Assembly: GCA_934569215.1 (NCBI GenBank)
Contig: CAKTKF010000038.1
Coordinates: 1 to 7,682 of the forward strand
Reading direction: 5' to 3'
DNA length: 7,682 nucleotides
From: an uncultured Oscillospiraceae bacterium
GTDB lineage: Bacteria; Bacillota; Clostridia; Oscillospirales; Oscillospiraceae
Both the position numbers and the translations under genes were made by a program. The stretch's first letter is position 1; each line of letters begins with the position of its first letter. Below, piece after piece: positions 1 through 6,986 of this stretch. The notes below the pieces were generated by a model. It was not told the origin of the DNA, made no database searches, and was given only the letters and a program-made list of their open reading frames with translations.

Positions 1-321
1 CAGTGCCTGACAGGCCCCCACAAGGACGATTTTGCCGTGAGCCTGTCCGGCATCGACCTGAAGGCCTACGGCTCTCAGGGGCAGACCCGGACGGCGGCCA
101 TCAGCCTGAAGCTGGCGCAACGGGAGTTGATGGCGCGGGAATGGGGGGAAGAGCCGGTATTGCTGCTGGACGATGTTCTGTCCGAGCTTGACCCCGGGCG
201 GCAGGACTTTGTACTCAATAAAATCGTCTCCGGACAGGTGTTCATCACCTGCTGCGAGCCGGGACGGTTCACCAAACTGGGAAAAACAATTCAGATAGAA
301 AAGGGAAGCATTCGCGAATAA
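1..321 (+). CDS. recF: RecF, DNA replication and repair protein, C-terminal part (5' end outside window)
   Basis: RecF is an SMC/ABC-like ATPase that binds gapped DNA and helps load RecA with RecO and RecR. Only the last 106 residues are visible; the frame is open from base 1. Seen directly: a GPHKDDF segment at the left edge, the ABC signature GSQGQTR (about bases 70-90), and a Walker B/D-loop segment [12 protein letters not shown] (about 157-192) with the expected acidic pair. This order is the standard C-terminal half of RecF, and the TAA stop at 319-321 gives a normal C-terminus. The Walker A motif lies upstream of the window. gyrB follows after 28 bases, a classic neighbourhood close to dnaA and the origin. 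In Bacillus a small DUF370 gene (yaaB/remB) sits between recF and gyrB. Here the gap is empty and a DUF370-like gene lies downstream of rnhA. The assignment is secure. Confidence 0.96.
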   Translation, partial: QCLTGPHKDDFAVSLSGIDLKAYGSQGQTRTAAISLKLAQRELMAREWGEEPVLLLDDVLSELDPGRQDFVLNKIVSGQVFITCCEPGRFTKLGKTIQIEKGSIRE

Positions 322-337
322 TTGAAGCATATCACGC

Positions 338-344
338 AGGAGGG
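338..344 (+). promoter_or_regulatory. Ribosome binding site of gyrB
   Basis: AGGAGGG lies 5 bases before the gyrB ATG, inside the 28-base recF-gyrB gap. It is a strong Shine-Dalgarno match and fixes the start. I see no convincing promoter in this gap, so gyrB may be transcribed from upstream. Confidence 0.85.
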
Positions 345-349
345 CATAT

Positions 350-2281
350 ATGTCTGACGAAACGAAAGTAACACAGGAATACGGCGCGGAGCAGATTCAG
401 GTTCTGGAGGGATTGGAAGCCGTGCGGAAAAGACCCGGTATGTATATCGGCTCTACCTCCTCCTCCGGTCTGCACCACCTGGTCTATGAGATCGTGGACA
501 ACGCCATTGACGAGGCGCTGGCCGGATACTGTAAGCATATTACCGTGACCATCAATCCCGGCAACTCCATCACCGTCACCGACGACGGCCGTGGTATCCC
601 CGTGGACATTCAGCCCCAGACCGGGCGTCCGGCTCTGGAGGTCGTGTATACCGTGCTCCATGCCGGCGGTAAATTCGGCGGCGGCGGTTATAAGGTCTCC
701 GGCGGCCTGCACGGCGTGGGCGCGTCCGTCGTTAACGCCTTGAGCGAGTGGCTGCGGGTGCGGGTTCACAAAAACGGCAGCATCTACGAAATGAAGTTCG
801 CCCGGGGCAGCATCACCCAGGAGATGAAGATCATCGGCAAAACCGACAAAACCGGCACGGAGGTCACCTTCCAGCCCGACCCGGAGATGTTCGACAGCCT
901 GGTCTACGACTATGAGGTGCTCCACGAGCGGATGCGGGAGGAAGCCTTCCTGAACGCGGGTCTGACCATCACCATCACCGACGACCGGGACGACGAAAAG
1001 CAGGTCACCGAGACCATGTGCTACGAGGGCGGCATCCGGGAGTTTGCAATTTGGTGCAACCGGAACAAGACGCCATTGTGCGAGGACGTTATCTATATGA
1101 GCGGCAGCAAGGGCGACGCTTCCGCCGAGATCGCCGTGCAGTATAACGACGGCTACAACGAATTTCTGCTGTCCTTCGCCAACGACGTGCGCACGCCGGA
1201 GGGCGGTATGCACGAGACCGGCTTCAAGACCGCGCTGACCCGGGTGCTCAACGCCTACGGCGTGAAGAACGGGATTATCAAGGGCGACGACAAGGTTTCC
1301 GGCGAAGACTGCCGGGAGGGCATCACAGCCATTATTTCCGTCAAGCTCACCGACGCTCAGTTCGAGGGTCAGACCAAGGCCAAGCTGGGCAACGCCTATA
1401 TCCGCACCTTAGTCGATCAGGTGGTGAACGACCAGCTGACCACCTATTTTGAGGAACACCCCGCTGTAGCCAAGGCCGTGCTGGACAAGGCCATGATGGC
1501 CAACCGCGCCCGGGAGGCCGCCCGGAAAGCCCGGGAATCCATCCGCCGCAAGACGGGACTGGAATCCGGCCAGATGCCGGACAAGCTTCAGGACTGCAAC
1601 GAACGGGACGCCAGCCTCTGCGAAATCTACATCGTGGAGGGCGACAGCGCAGCCGGTTCCGCCATTCAGGGGCGGGACTCCCGGTTCCAGGCCATCCTCG
1701 CCATGTGGGGCAAGATGCTCAACGTGGAAAAGGCCCGGGCGGACAAAATCTACGGCAACGACAAGCTGTATCCCCTGATCGTGGCGCTGGGCGCGGGCAT
1801 CGGGGACGAATTCGACATTGAAAAGCTCCGGTATCACAAGGTCATCATCATGGCCGATGCCGATGTGGACGGCGCCCATATCCGCACGCTGCTGCTGACC
1901 TTCTTCTTCCGGTATATGCGGCCGCTGATCGAGCATGGCTACGTCTACTCCGCCGTGCCGCCCCTGTATAAGCTGACCCGGGGCAAGAGCGTGAAGGTCG
2001 CCTATTCCGACGATCAGCGGGACGCGATTTCCTCCCAGATGCGCAGCGACAACCCCAACGCCAAGATTGACATCTCCCGGTTCAAGGGCCTTGGCGAAAT
2101 GGACCCCCACGAGCTGTGGGAGACCACCATGGATCCGGAAAAGCGTTCCCTGCGCCGTATCACCCTGGAGGACGCCCGCCGCGCCGACGAGATTTTCACC
2201 GTTCTCATGGGCGAGCAGGTGGAGCCGAGAAAGGACTGGATCGAGCGGAACGCGAGATACGCAGTCAACATTGACATTTAG
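350..2281 (+). CDS. gyrB: DNA gyrase subunit B (type IIA topoisomerase ATPase subunit)
   Basis: GyrB supplies the ATPase gate and the TOPRIM metal site of the GyrA2B2 enzyme that introduces negative supercoils. The protein has 643 residues, the short Gram-positive form without the large insertion of E. coli GyrB. GHKL ATPase domain: EIVDNAIDEA with predicted catalytic E47 and Mg-binding N51, DDGRGIP with D78 and R81, and the glycine-rich lid around 106-124. The transducer lysine is K343 in QTKAKLGN. TOPRIM domain: EGDSA (E430, D432) and DADVDGAH (D503, D505, D507). An AGGAGGG ribosome binding site at 338-344 lies 5 bases before the ATG. The gene sits between recF and gyrA, and the partner GyrA carries GyrA-box motifs, so this is gyrase rather than ParE of topoisomerase IV. 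Oddities: the TOPRIM region reads EGDSAAG and AMWGKMLN, where most bacteria have EGDSAGG and PL(K/R)GK. Confidence 0.98.
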   Translation: MSDETKVTQEYGAEQIQVLEGLEAVRKRPGMYIGSTSSSGLHHLVYEIVDNAIDEALAGYCKHITVTINPGNSITVTDDGRGIPVDIQPQTGRPALEVVYTVLHAGGKFGGGGYKVSGGLHGVGASVVNALSEWLRVRVHKNGSIYEMKFARGSITQEMKIIGKTDKTGTEVTFQPDPEMFDSLVYDYEVLHERMREEAFLNAGLTITITDDRDDEKQVTETMCYEGGIREFAIWCNRNKTPLCEDVIYMSGSKGDASAEIAVQYNDGYNEFLLSFANDVRTPEGGMHETGFKTALTRVLNAYGVKNGIIKGDDKVSGEDCREGITAIISVKLTDAQFEGQTKAKLGNAYIRTLVDQVVNDQLTTYFEEHPAVAKAVLDKAMMANRAREAARKARESIRRKTGLESGQMPDKLQDCNERDASLCEIYIVEGDSAAGSAIQGRDSRFQAILAMWGKMLNVEKARADKIYGNDKLYPLIVALGAGIGDEFDIEKLRYHKVIIMADADVDGAHIRTLLLTFFFRYMRPLIEHGYVYSAVPPLYKLTRGKSVKVAYSDDQRDAISSQMRSDNPNAKIDISRFKGLGEMDPHELWETTMDPEKRSLRRITLEDARRADEIFTVLMGEQVEPRKDWIERNARYAVNIDI

Positions 2282-2301
2282 TTTTGCAGCAACCCTGAAC
2301 T

Positions 2302-2308
2302 GGAGGTG
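2302..2308 (+). promoter_or_regulatory. Ribosome binding site of gyrA
   Basis: GGAGGTG lies 5 bases upstream of the ATG at 2314, in the 32-base gyrB-gyrA gap. It supports that ATG as the start. No terminator or promoter is evident in the gap, consistent with co-transcription of the two gyrase genes. Confidence 0.85.
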
Positions 2309-2313
2309 CGTTT

Positions 2314-4824
2314 ATGGGACATAACCGCAGTTATAAACCCGAGGATATCCGCTTCCCCGACCAGGTGATCACCCAGTCCAACCTGGTGGACGAAATGGAG
2401 AAATCCTATATTGAATATGCCATGTCCGTTATCGTCGGGCGGGCATTGCCGGACGTCCGGGACGGACTCAAGCCCGTTCACCGCCGGATTTTGTACACCA
2501 TGTACGAAAGCGGCCTGACTTCCGACAAGCCCTTCAAGAAGTCGGCCACCTGCGTCGGCGACGTGCTGGGCAAATACCATCCCCACGGCGACGCGTCGGT
2601 ATATGACGCCATGGTGCGCCTGGCCCAGGACTTTTCCATGCGCTATATGCTGGTGGACGGCCACGGCAACTTCGGCTCCGTGGACGGCGACCCCCCGGCG
2701 GCTTACCGTTACACCGAAGCCCGTCTAAGCAAAATTTCCAACGAAATGCTCCGGGACATCGACAAGGACACCGTGGACTGGGATCCCAACTTTGACGAGA
2801 CCCGCAAAGAGCCTCGCGTGCTTCCCTCCCGGTTCCCCAACCTGCTGGTCAACGGCTCCTCCGGTATCGCTGTCGGCATGGCCACCAACATCCCGCCCCA
2901 TAACCTGGCGGAGGTCATCGACGCTTGCGTGTGTGTGCTGGACGACCCGGAAGCGACCCTCGCCGACCTGATGGAGCATATTTCCGGCCCGGACTTCCCT
3001 ACCGGCGGCATTATCATGGGACGCAGCGGCATCCGCGCGGCCTACGCTACCGGCCGGGGCAAGGTGATCGTCCGCGCCCGGACGGAATTTGAGGAGCACG
3101 GCAAAGACCGGATGCGGATCATCGTCACCGAGCTTCCCTATCAGGTCAACAAGCGTCAGCTTATCAAGAACATTGCCGAGCAGGTGAAGGACAAGCGCCT
3201 GGACGGCATTTCCGACCTCCGGGACGAGACCGACCGCAACGGTATGCGCATTGTCATCGAGCTGAAAAAGGACGCCAACCCCCAGGTGGTGCTGAACAAT
3301 CTGTTCAAGCAGACGGCCTTGCAGTCCAGCTTCGGCATCATCATGCTGGCGCTGGTGGACAACCAGAAGCAGCCGAAAATTCTCTCCCTGCGGCAGATCA
3401 TCGACGAATATCTCAAGCATCAGGAAGAGGTTCTCACCCGGCGCACCCGGTACGATCTGAAAAAAGCCCAGGAGCGGGCGCATCTGCTGGAAGGTCTGCT
3501 CATTGCCCAGGATAACATCGACGAGGTCATTCACATCATCCGCTCGGCTTACGACGATGCCAAGCAGCGTTTGATGGAGCGCTTTGCTCTGGACGACGTT
3601 CAGGCGCAGGCCATTCTGGACATGCGGCTGAAAGCCCTCCAGGGTCTTGACCGGGAAAAACTCCAGGGCGAATATGACGAGCTGGAAGAAAAGATCAAGT
3701 ATTATCTGGAGCTGCTGGCGGACGAAAATAAGCTCAAGGCCGTTCTCCGCAGTGAGATGATCGAGATTCGGGACAAGTTCGGCGACAAGCGGAAGACCGA
3801 GATTCAGGAGATCGAGGACGAGATCGACATCGAAGACCTGATCGAGGAGGAGACCTGCGCCTTCACGCTGTCCAACCAGGGCTACATCAAGAGAATGCCC
3901 GTGGACACCTACCGCACCCAGAGCCGGGGCGGCCGGGGGGTCAATGCCCAGAATCTGAAGGAAGAGGACTATGTCAAGAGTCTGACCATTGCGTCTACCC
4001 ATGACCACATGCTCTTCTTCACCGATCAGGGACGGGTGCATCACCGCAAGGGCTACCAGATCCCCGAGGCAGGCCGCACCGCCCGGGGTACCGCCATCGT
4101 CAACGTGCTGCCCCTGAACCCCGGCGAGTCCGTCACCGCTATGGTGATCACCCGGGAGTTTGACGAAAATGAATTCCTGATGATGGTCACCCGGAAGGGT
4201 ACCGTTAAGCGCATCCCCTTCGTCTCCCTGAAAACCAACCGCAAGGCGGGCATCCGCGCTATCACCCTGGACGAGGACGACCATCTGATCAACGTCATCC
4301 GTACCAACGGCGACGACGACATTGTTCTTGCCACAGCGTTTGGCTACGCCATCTGCTTTGGTGAGAATGATGTGCGGTGCATGGGACGTGACGCGGCGGG
4401 CGTTCGCGGTATTATGTTAACCGACGGGGACTATGTGGTCGGCGCGGAGAAGGCCGAGGAGGGCAAGACCCTGCTCACCGTCACCCAGAACGGCTACGGC
4501 AAGCGTACTGCCCTGACGGAGTACCTGCGCACCGGCCCCAACGGGGAAAAGCAGGCGCAAAGCCGGGGCGGCAAGGGTCTTAAGAACTACAACATCACCC
4601 CCAAGACCGGCAATGTGGCCGGGTGCCGTGTGGTGGGCGAGAACGACGACGTGATGCTCATCGAAAACGGCGGCGTCATCATCCGCATTCCCGCGTCCTC
4701 CATCAACGTCTACAAGCGGGACGTCCAGGGTGTCATCGTCATGCGCATTGACGAGGGCAACCAGGTGGTCTCCTTGGAGCGGGTGGAAAAGATGGACGAG
4801 GAAGAAACCGGAGAACAGGCATGA
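2314..4824 (+). CDS. gyrA: DNA gyrase subunit A (DNA breakage-reunion and wrapping subunit)
   Basis: GyrA makes the transient double-strand break through a tyrosine-DNA bond and wraps DNA through its C-terminal beta-pinwheel. Length is 836 residues, normal for the family. Breakage-reunion core: [15 protein letters not shown] (about 44-58), the quinolone-determining stretch [12 protein letters not shown] (about 87-98), and [10 protein letters not shown] with catalytic R132-Y133. A long charged helical segment (about 370-510, with EYDELEEKI and [12 protein letters not shown]) joins the core to the C-terminal domain. In the pinwheel, QSRGGRG at 536-542 is the GyrA box in the expected first-blade context ([12 protein letters not shown]). 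A second box-like QSRGGKG lies at 749-755. The box identifies gyrase rather than ParC. The tail is short and acidic ([12 protein letters not shown]). The residue matching E. coli Ser83 is Ala94, followed by Ser95; the Asp87 equivalent, D98, is kept. The stop overlaps the rnhA start as ATGA. Confidence 0.98.
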   Translation: MGHNRSYKPEDIRFPDQVITQSNLVDEMEKSYIEYAMSVIVGRALPDVRDGLKPVHRRILYTMYESGLTSDKPFKKSATCVGDVLGKYHPHGDASVYDAMVRLAQDFSMRYMLVDGHGNFGSVDGDPPAAYRYTEARLSKISNEMLRDIDKDTVDWDPNFDETRKEPRVLPSRFPNLLVNGSSGIAVGMATNIPPHNLAEVIDACVCVLDDPEATLADLMEHISGPDFPTGGIIMGRSGIRAAYATGRGKVIVRARTEFEEHGKDRMRIIVTELPYQVNKRQLIKNIAEQVKDKRLDGISDLRDETDRNGMRIVIELKKDANPQVVLNNLFKQTALQSSFGIIMLALVDNQKQPKILSLRQIIDEYLKHQEEVLTRRTRYDLKKAQERAHLLEGLLIAQDNIDEVIHIIRSAYDDAKQRLMERFALDDVQAQAILDMRLKALQGLDREKLQGEYDELEEKIKYYLELLADENKLKAVLRSEMIEIRDKFGDKRKTEIQEIEDEIDIEDLIEEETCAFTLSNQGYIKRMPVDTYRTQSRGGRGVNAQNLKEEDYVKSLTIASTHDHMLFFTDQGRVHHRKGYQIPEAGRTARGTAIVNVLPLNPGESVTAMVITREFDENEFLMMVTRKGTVKRIPFVSLKTNRKAGIRAITLDEDDHLINVIRTNGDDDIVLATAFGYAICFGENDVRCMGRDAAGVRGIMLTDGDYVVGAEKAEEGKTLLTVTQNGYGKRTALTEYLRTGPNGEKQAQSRGGKGLKNYNITPKTGNVAGCRVVGENDDVMLIENGGVIIRIPASSINVYKRDVQGVIVMRIDEGNQVVSLERVEKMDEEETGEQA

Positions 4825-5258
4825 AAACCGTGACCCTGTACACCGACGGCGCCTGTTCCGGCAACCCCGGCCCCGGCGGCTGGGGCGCCATTCTGGAATA
4901 CAACGGCGTGGAAAAGGAGCTTTCCGGCGGGGAGGACAGCACCACCAACAACCGCATGGAGCTGACGGCAGTGATCCGGGGCTTGCAGGCATTGAAAGAA
5001 CCCTGCACCGTGGAGCTGTACAGCGACAGCAAGTACGTCATTGACGCCCTGGAAAAGGGCTGGGCATGGGGCTGGAAAAAGCGTGGCTGGGTCAAGTCCG
5101 ACAAAAAGCCCGCCCTGAATTCCGACCTTTGGGAGATTCTGCTGACCCTGACCCAGAAGCACGACGTGCATTGCCACTGGGTCAAAGGCCACGCGGAGAA
5201 CCCGAAGAACAACCGCTGCGACGAGCTGGCGGTCAGCGAATGGAAGAAACGGAAATGA
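4821..5258 (+). CDS. rnhA: Ribonuclease HI
   Basis: RNase HI cleaves the RNA strand of RNA:DNA hybrids, removing R-loops and Okazaki primers in the cytoplasm. The 145-residue protein matches the classic bacterial type I enzyme in length. The whole active site is visible: D9 ([15 protein letters not shown]), E47 (NNRMEL), D69 (YSDSKYV), H124 ([15 protein letters not shown]) and D134. The basic, tryptophan-rich substrate-handling region [11 protein letters not shown] is at about 80-90. The C-terminus is basic (EWKKRK). The ATG overlaps the gyrA stop by 4 bases (ATGA), and a GGAG at 4810-4813 inside the end of gyrA can act as its ribosome binding site. This predicts translational coupling to gyrA. 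Linkage of RNase HI to gyrase makes sense because negative supercoiling promotes R-loops, but that functional reading is inference. Confidence 0.97.
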   Translation: MKTVTLYTDGACSGNPGPGGWGAILEYNGVEKELSGGEDSTTNNRMELTAVIRGLQALKEPCTVELYSDSKYVIDALEKGWAWGWKKRGWVKSDKKPALNSDLWEILLTLTQKHDVHCHWVKGHAENPKNNRCDELAVSEWKKRK

Positions 5259-5264
5259 AAAATC

Positions 5265-5290
5265 ATCGGGCGGCAATCTTGCCGCCCGAT
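5265..5290. repeat. 26-base near-perfect palindrome / hairpin between rnhA and the RemB-like gene
   Basis: The arms ATCGGGCGGCAA and TTGCCGCCCGAT are perfectly complementary over 12 bases around a central TC. On the plus strand no T-run follows (it continues GCTACC), so it is not a standard intrinsic terminator for rnhA. On the minus strand the stem is followed by GATTTTTC, so it could terminate leftward transcription. It ends 8 bases before the AGGAGG of the next gene, so as RNA it would form a stable hairpin just upstream of that ribosome binding site. It could be a partial terminator or attenuator, an RNA-processing or stability hairpin, or a dimeric-protein operator. The sequence alone does not decide between them. 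Confidence 0.75.
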
Positions 5291-5298
5291 GCTACCAT

Positions 5299-5304
5299 AG
5301 GAGG
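5299..5304 (+). promoter_or_regulatory. Ribosome binding site of the RemB-like gene
   Basis: AGGAGG lies 5 bases before the ATG at 5310 and follows the palindrome by 8 bases. It fixes the start of this small gene and supports it being translated. Confidence 0.85.
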
Positions 5305-5309
5305 AAAGC

Positions 5310-5552
5310 ATGTTTTTATCCATCGGCAATGACATGGCCGTCCGGGACAGAAGCATCATCGGCATTTTCGACCTGGACAACACCTCCACCTCCAAGCGCA
5401 CCCGGGAATTCTTAAGCCGGGCGGAGCGGGAGGGTGAGGTCATTCCCTGCGACGATCTGCCCAAGTCCTTCATCCTGACGGCGGAATACGGCTTTTCCCG
5501 GGTGCATCTGACGGCGCTCAACGCCGCAACGCTGGAAAAACGACTCAAATAA
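5310..5552 (+). CDS. RemB-like DUF370 family small protein
   Basis: This 80-residue protein resembles the DUF370 family, whose Bacillus members are RemA, a DNA-binding activator of matrix genes, and RemB (YaaB). Seen in the sequence: an N-terminal strand MFLSIGNDMAVRDRSIIGIFD (split as MFLSIG then the IIGIFD core), DNTSTSKRTREFLSRAEREG (about 23-42), PKSFILT (about 51-57) and a C-terminal VHLTALNAATLEKR (about 65-78). The IVGIFD-like core, the PKS(F/I)(I/V) segment and the ATLxKR end fit RemB/YaaB better than RemA. There is no signal peptide or membrane segment, so it is probably cytoplasmic. It has its own strong ribosome binding site and is last in the gyrase block, ahead of a strong terminator. 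In Bacillus this family sits between recF and gyrB; here it is downstream of rnhA. The family call is fairly firm. The biological role here is unknown, and matrix regulation should not be assumed. Confidence 0.85.
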   Translation: MFLSIGNDMAVRDRSIIGIFDLDNTSTSKRTREFLSRAEREGEVIPCDDLPKSFILTAEYGFSRVHLTALNAATLEKRLK

Positions 5553-5557
5553 GAATA

Positions 5558-5593
5558 AAAAATGTGCATCTCCTTTTGGAGATGCACATTTTT
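5558..5593. terminator. Bidirectional intrinsic terminator between convergent blocks
   Basis: A 16-base perfect stem (AAAAATGTGCATCTCC pairing with GGAGATGCACATTTTT) surrounds a TTTT loop. The A-run on the left and T-run on the right make it a Rho-independent terminator in both directions. It lies in the 50-base gap between the RemB-like stop at 5552 and the end of upp at 5603, so it can end both convergent transcripts. Confidence 0.93.
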
Positions 5594-5602
5594 CTGACGT
5601 TT

Positions 5603-6232
5603 TTACTTGGTGCCGAAAATCCGGTCGCCGGCGTCGCCCAGGCCGGGGACGATGTAGGCGTGCTCGTTGAGCTTCTCGTCAACGGCGGCCAGGAACATTT
5701 CCACGTCGGGGTGGGCTTCCTGAACGGCCTTGATGCCCTCGGGGCAGCCGATGATGTTCATCATGATGATGTTCCGGCAGCCGTGCTTTTTCAGAAAATC
5801 AATGGCGGCAACGGCGCTTCCGCCGGTGGCCAGCATGGGATCGACCACGTAAACCATCCGGTTGGAGATGTCCTCCGGGAGCTTGCAGTAGTATTCCACG
5901 GGCTTGTGGGTCTCGGGGTCGCGGTACAGGCCAATGTGGCCGATCTTGGCGGAGGGAATCAGCTCCACCATGTTGTCCACCATGCCGAGACCCGCGCGGA
6001 GAACGGGGACGATGGCCAGCTTCTTGCCGGACAGCATCCGGCACTTGGCAGTGGCGACGGGGGTCTGCACCTCCACCTCACGGGTGGGCAGGTTGCGGGT
6101 GGCCTCATAGCACATCAGACCGGCGATTTCGCCGACCAGCTCGCGGAATTCCTTAACGGAGGTCTTCTTGTTGCGCAGAATGGCCAGCTTATGCTGGATC
6201 AGGGGATGATCGAGGACGTGTACGTTTGCCAT
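5603..6232 (-). CDS. upp: Uracil phosphoribosyltransferase (UPRT)
   Basis: UPRT converts uracil and PRPP to UMP plus pyrophosphate in pyrimidine salvage. The 209-residue protein has the normal bacterial length. Visible signatures are [12 protein letters not shown] (about 75-86), the dimer/active-site region [15 protein letters not shown] (about 101-115), the PRPP loop [11 protein letters not shown] (130-140) and the C-terminal uracil-binding segment [12 protein letters not shown] (about 197-208). The ATG is preceded by AAGGAG (plus-strand 6240-6245) with 7 bases of spacing, and the protein starts with the typical [16 protein letters not shown]. It lies 46 bases downstream of tsaB on the same strand and ends just before the bidirectional terminator. 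It is probably the last gene of a prfA-tsaE-tsaB-upp transcript. A separate promoter in the 46-base gap cannot be excluded, but none is convincing. Confidence 0.97.
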   Translation of the reverse strand: MANVHVLDHPLIQHKLAILRNKKTSVKEFRELVGEIAGLMCYEATRNLPTREVEVQTPVATAKCRMLSGKKLAIVPVLRAGLGMVDNMVELIPSAKIGHIGLYRDPETHKPVEYYCKLPEDISNRMVYVVDPMLATGGSAVAAIDFLKKHGCRNIIMMNIIGCPEGIKAVQEAHPDVEMFLAAVDEKLNEHAYIVPGLGDAGDRIFGTK

Positions 6233-6278
6233 GATATTTCTCCTTCTATTTACAGGGTTGAATGAATCCGCCCCGGAT

Positions 6279-6986
6279 TTATGATTTCATTTGCTCTCGC
6301 TCGAGACGCTCCCGTTCTGCCTGACTCAGGCGCAGGTAGTTGGGGGTCAGAGCGGCGCCGTCGCCGGTTTCTCCGGCGGCTTGTTTTTGTGCGGCCAGAA
6401 GGGCAACCCCTGCGGCGCGCTGGTGCATCCGGTGTTCCGGAGGCATAACGAGGTTAGGGATATCCCCGGAAAGGGTCTTGTAAGTAAGGACGCTGCCGTC
6501 CCCCACGAGAAACACCGGCTGGGTCAGGGGCGCAAGCTCCTGCTTCAGCTGCTCTAAAGCAATGGCACGGTCTTCGGTGATTCTTTCGAGACTGCCGTGG
6601 TTTACATAAAACAGTGCGTGATACACCTGGCTCCGCCGGGCATCCATTACGGGACAGACATAGCCCTGATATTCGCCCAGAGAGAGCGCCATGGCTTCCA
6701 GGGTGCTGACGCCGTAGCACGGCACTTCCCTGCCCCAGGCGAACCCCTTGGCGGCGGCGACGCCGATGCGCACGCCGGTAAAGGAGCCGGGGCCGGCGGC
6801 CACGGCCACCGCGCTGACGTCTGCTACGGTTTTGCCGCACTGGTGCAGCAGATTTTCCGCCATGACCATCAGGGTCTGGCTGTGGGTCAGGCCGGTGTTC
6901 TGGTAGCTTTCCGCCAGAAGCTTCCCGTCCTCCAGCAGCGCCGCGGAGGCGGCTTTCGCGCTGGTTTCAAAGGCTAAGATCAGCAA
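6279..6986 (-). CDS. tsaB: TsaB, tRNA threonylcarbamoyladenosine biosynthesis protein
   Basis: TsaB is the inactive ASKHA-fold partner that dimerises with TsaD and, with TsaE, supports transfer of threonylcarbamoyl to A37 of ANN-decoding tRNAs. The start chosen is the TTG at 6984-6986, giving 235 residues that begin (M)[16 protein letters not shown], where TsaB proteins normally start. The diagnostic motif [13 protein letters not shown] is at about 63-75, followed by [10 protein letters not shown] and [12 protein letters not shown] strong GGGAGGGG ribosome binding site (plus-strand 6993-7000) precedes the TTG. A longer reading from the GTG at 7047-7049 would add 21 residues (SPSTFWGRTPGESPF...) that do not look like the family, although a GGAGGG-like string lies before it inside tsaE. 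With the TTG start, tsaB overlaps the end of tsaE by 20 bases. rimI and tsaD, often next to tsaB, are not here. Confidence 0.93.
   Translation of the reverse strand: MLILAFETSAKAASAALLEDGKLLAESYQNTGLTHSQTLMVMAENLLHQCGKTVADVSAVAVAAGPGSFTGVRIGVAAAKGFAWGREVPCYGVSTLEAMALSLGEYQGYVCPVMDARRSQVYHALFYVNHGSLERITEDRAIALEQLKQELAPLTQPVFLVGDGSVLTYKTLSGDIPNLVMPPEHRMHQRAAGVALLAAQKQAAGETGDGAALTPNYLRLSQAERERLEREQMKS

Noticed and set aside
332..1213. A 293-codon antisense frame opposite gyrB, and a similar one at 1409-2110
   Set aside because: These are shadows of gyrB codon use with no family motif and no convincing ribosome binding site. The sense frame is certain.
2725..4284. A 519-codon open frame on the minus strand opposite gyrA
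   Set aside because: It lies fully antisense to an unmistakable gyrA. Its translation is low-complexity (rich in L, V, G, D, H) with no recognisable motif, as expected from the mirrored codon bias of a GC-rich gene.
4739..5587. A long minus-strand frame across rnhA and the RemB-like gene
   Set aside because: It runs antisense to two genes with clear motifs and crosses the palindrome and terminator. Its product looks like random basic/serine-rich translation.
5564..6265. A 233-codon plus-strand frame opposite upp
   Set aside because: It begins inside the terminator and is antisense to a full-length UPRT. Its composition (rich in G, V, H, D) is a typical shadow.
6233..6278. A possible promoter for upp in the 46-base gap (TGTAAAT as a -10-like string)
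   Set aside because: There is no -35-like element at suitable spacing, and the gap fits simple operon read-through.
6265..6279. A small inverted repeat (AATCCG, 3-base loop, CGGATT) at the tsaB stop
   Set aside because: The 6-bp stem has no T-run on the minus strand and is too weak to call a terminator. It could be chance.
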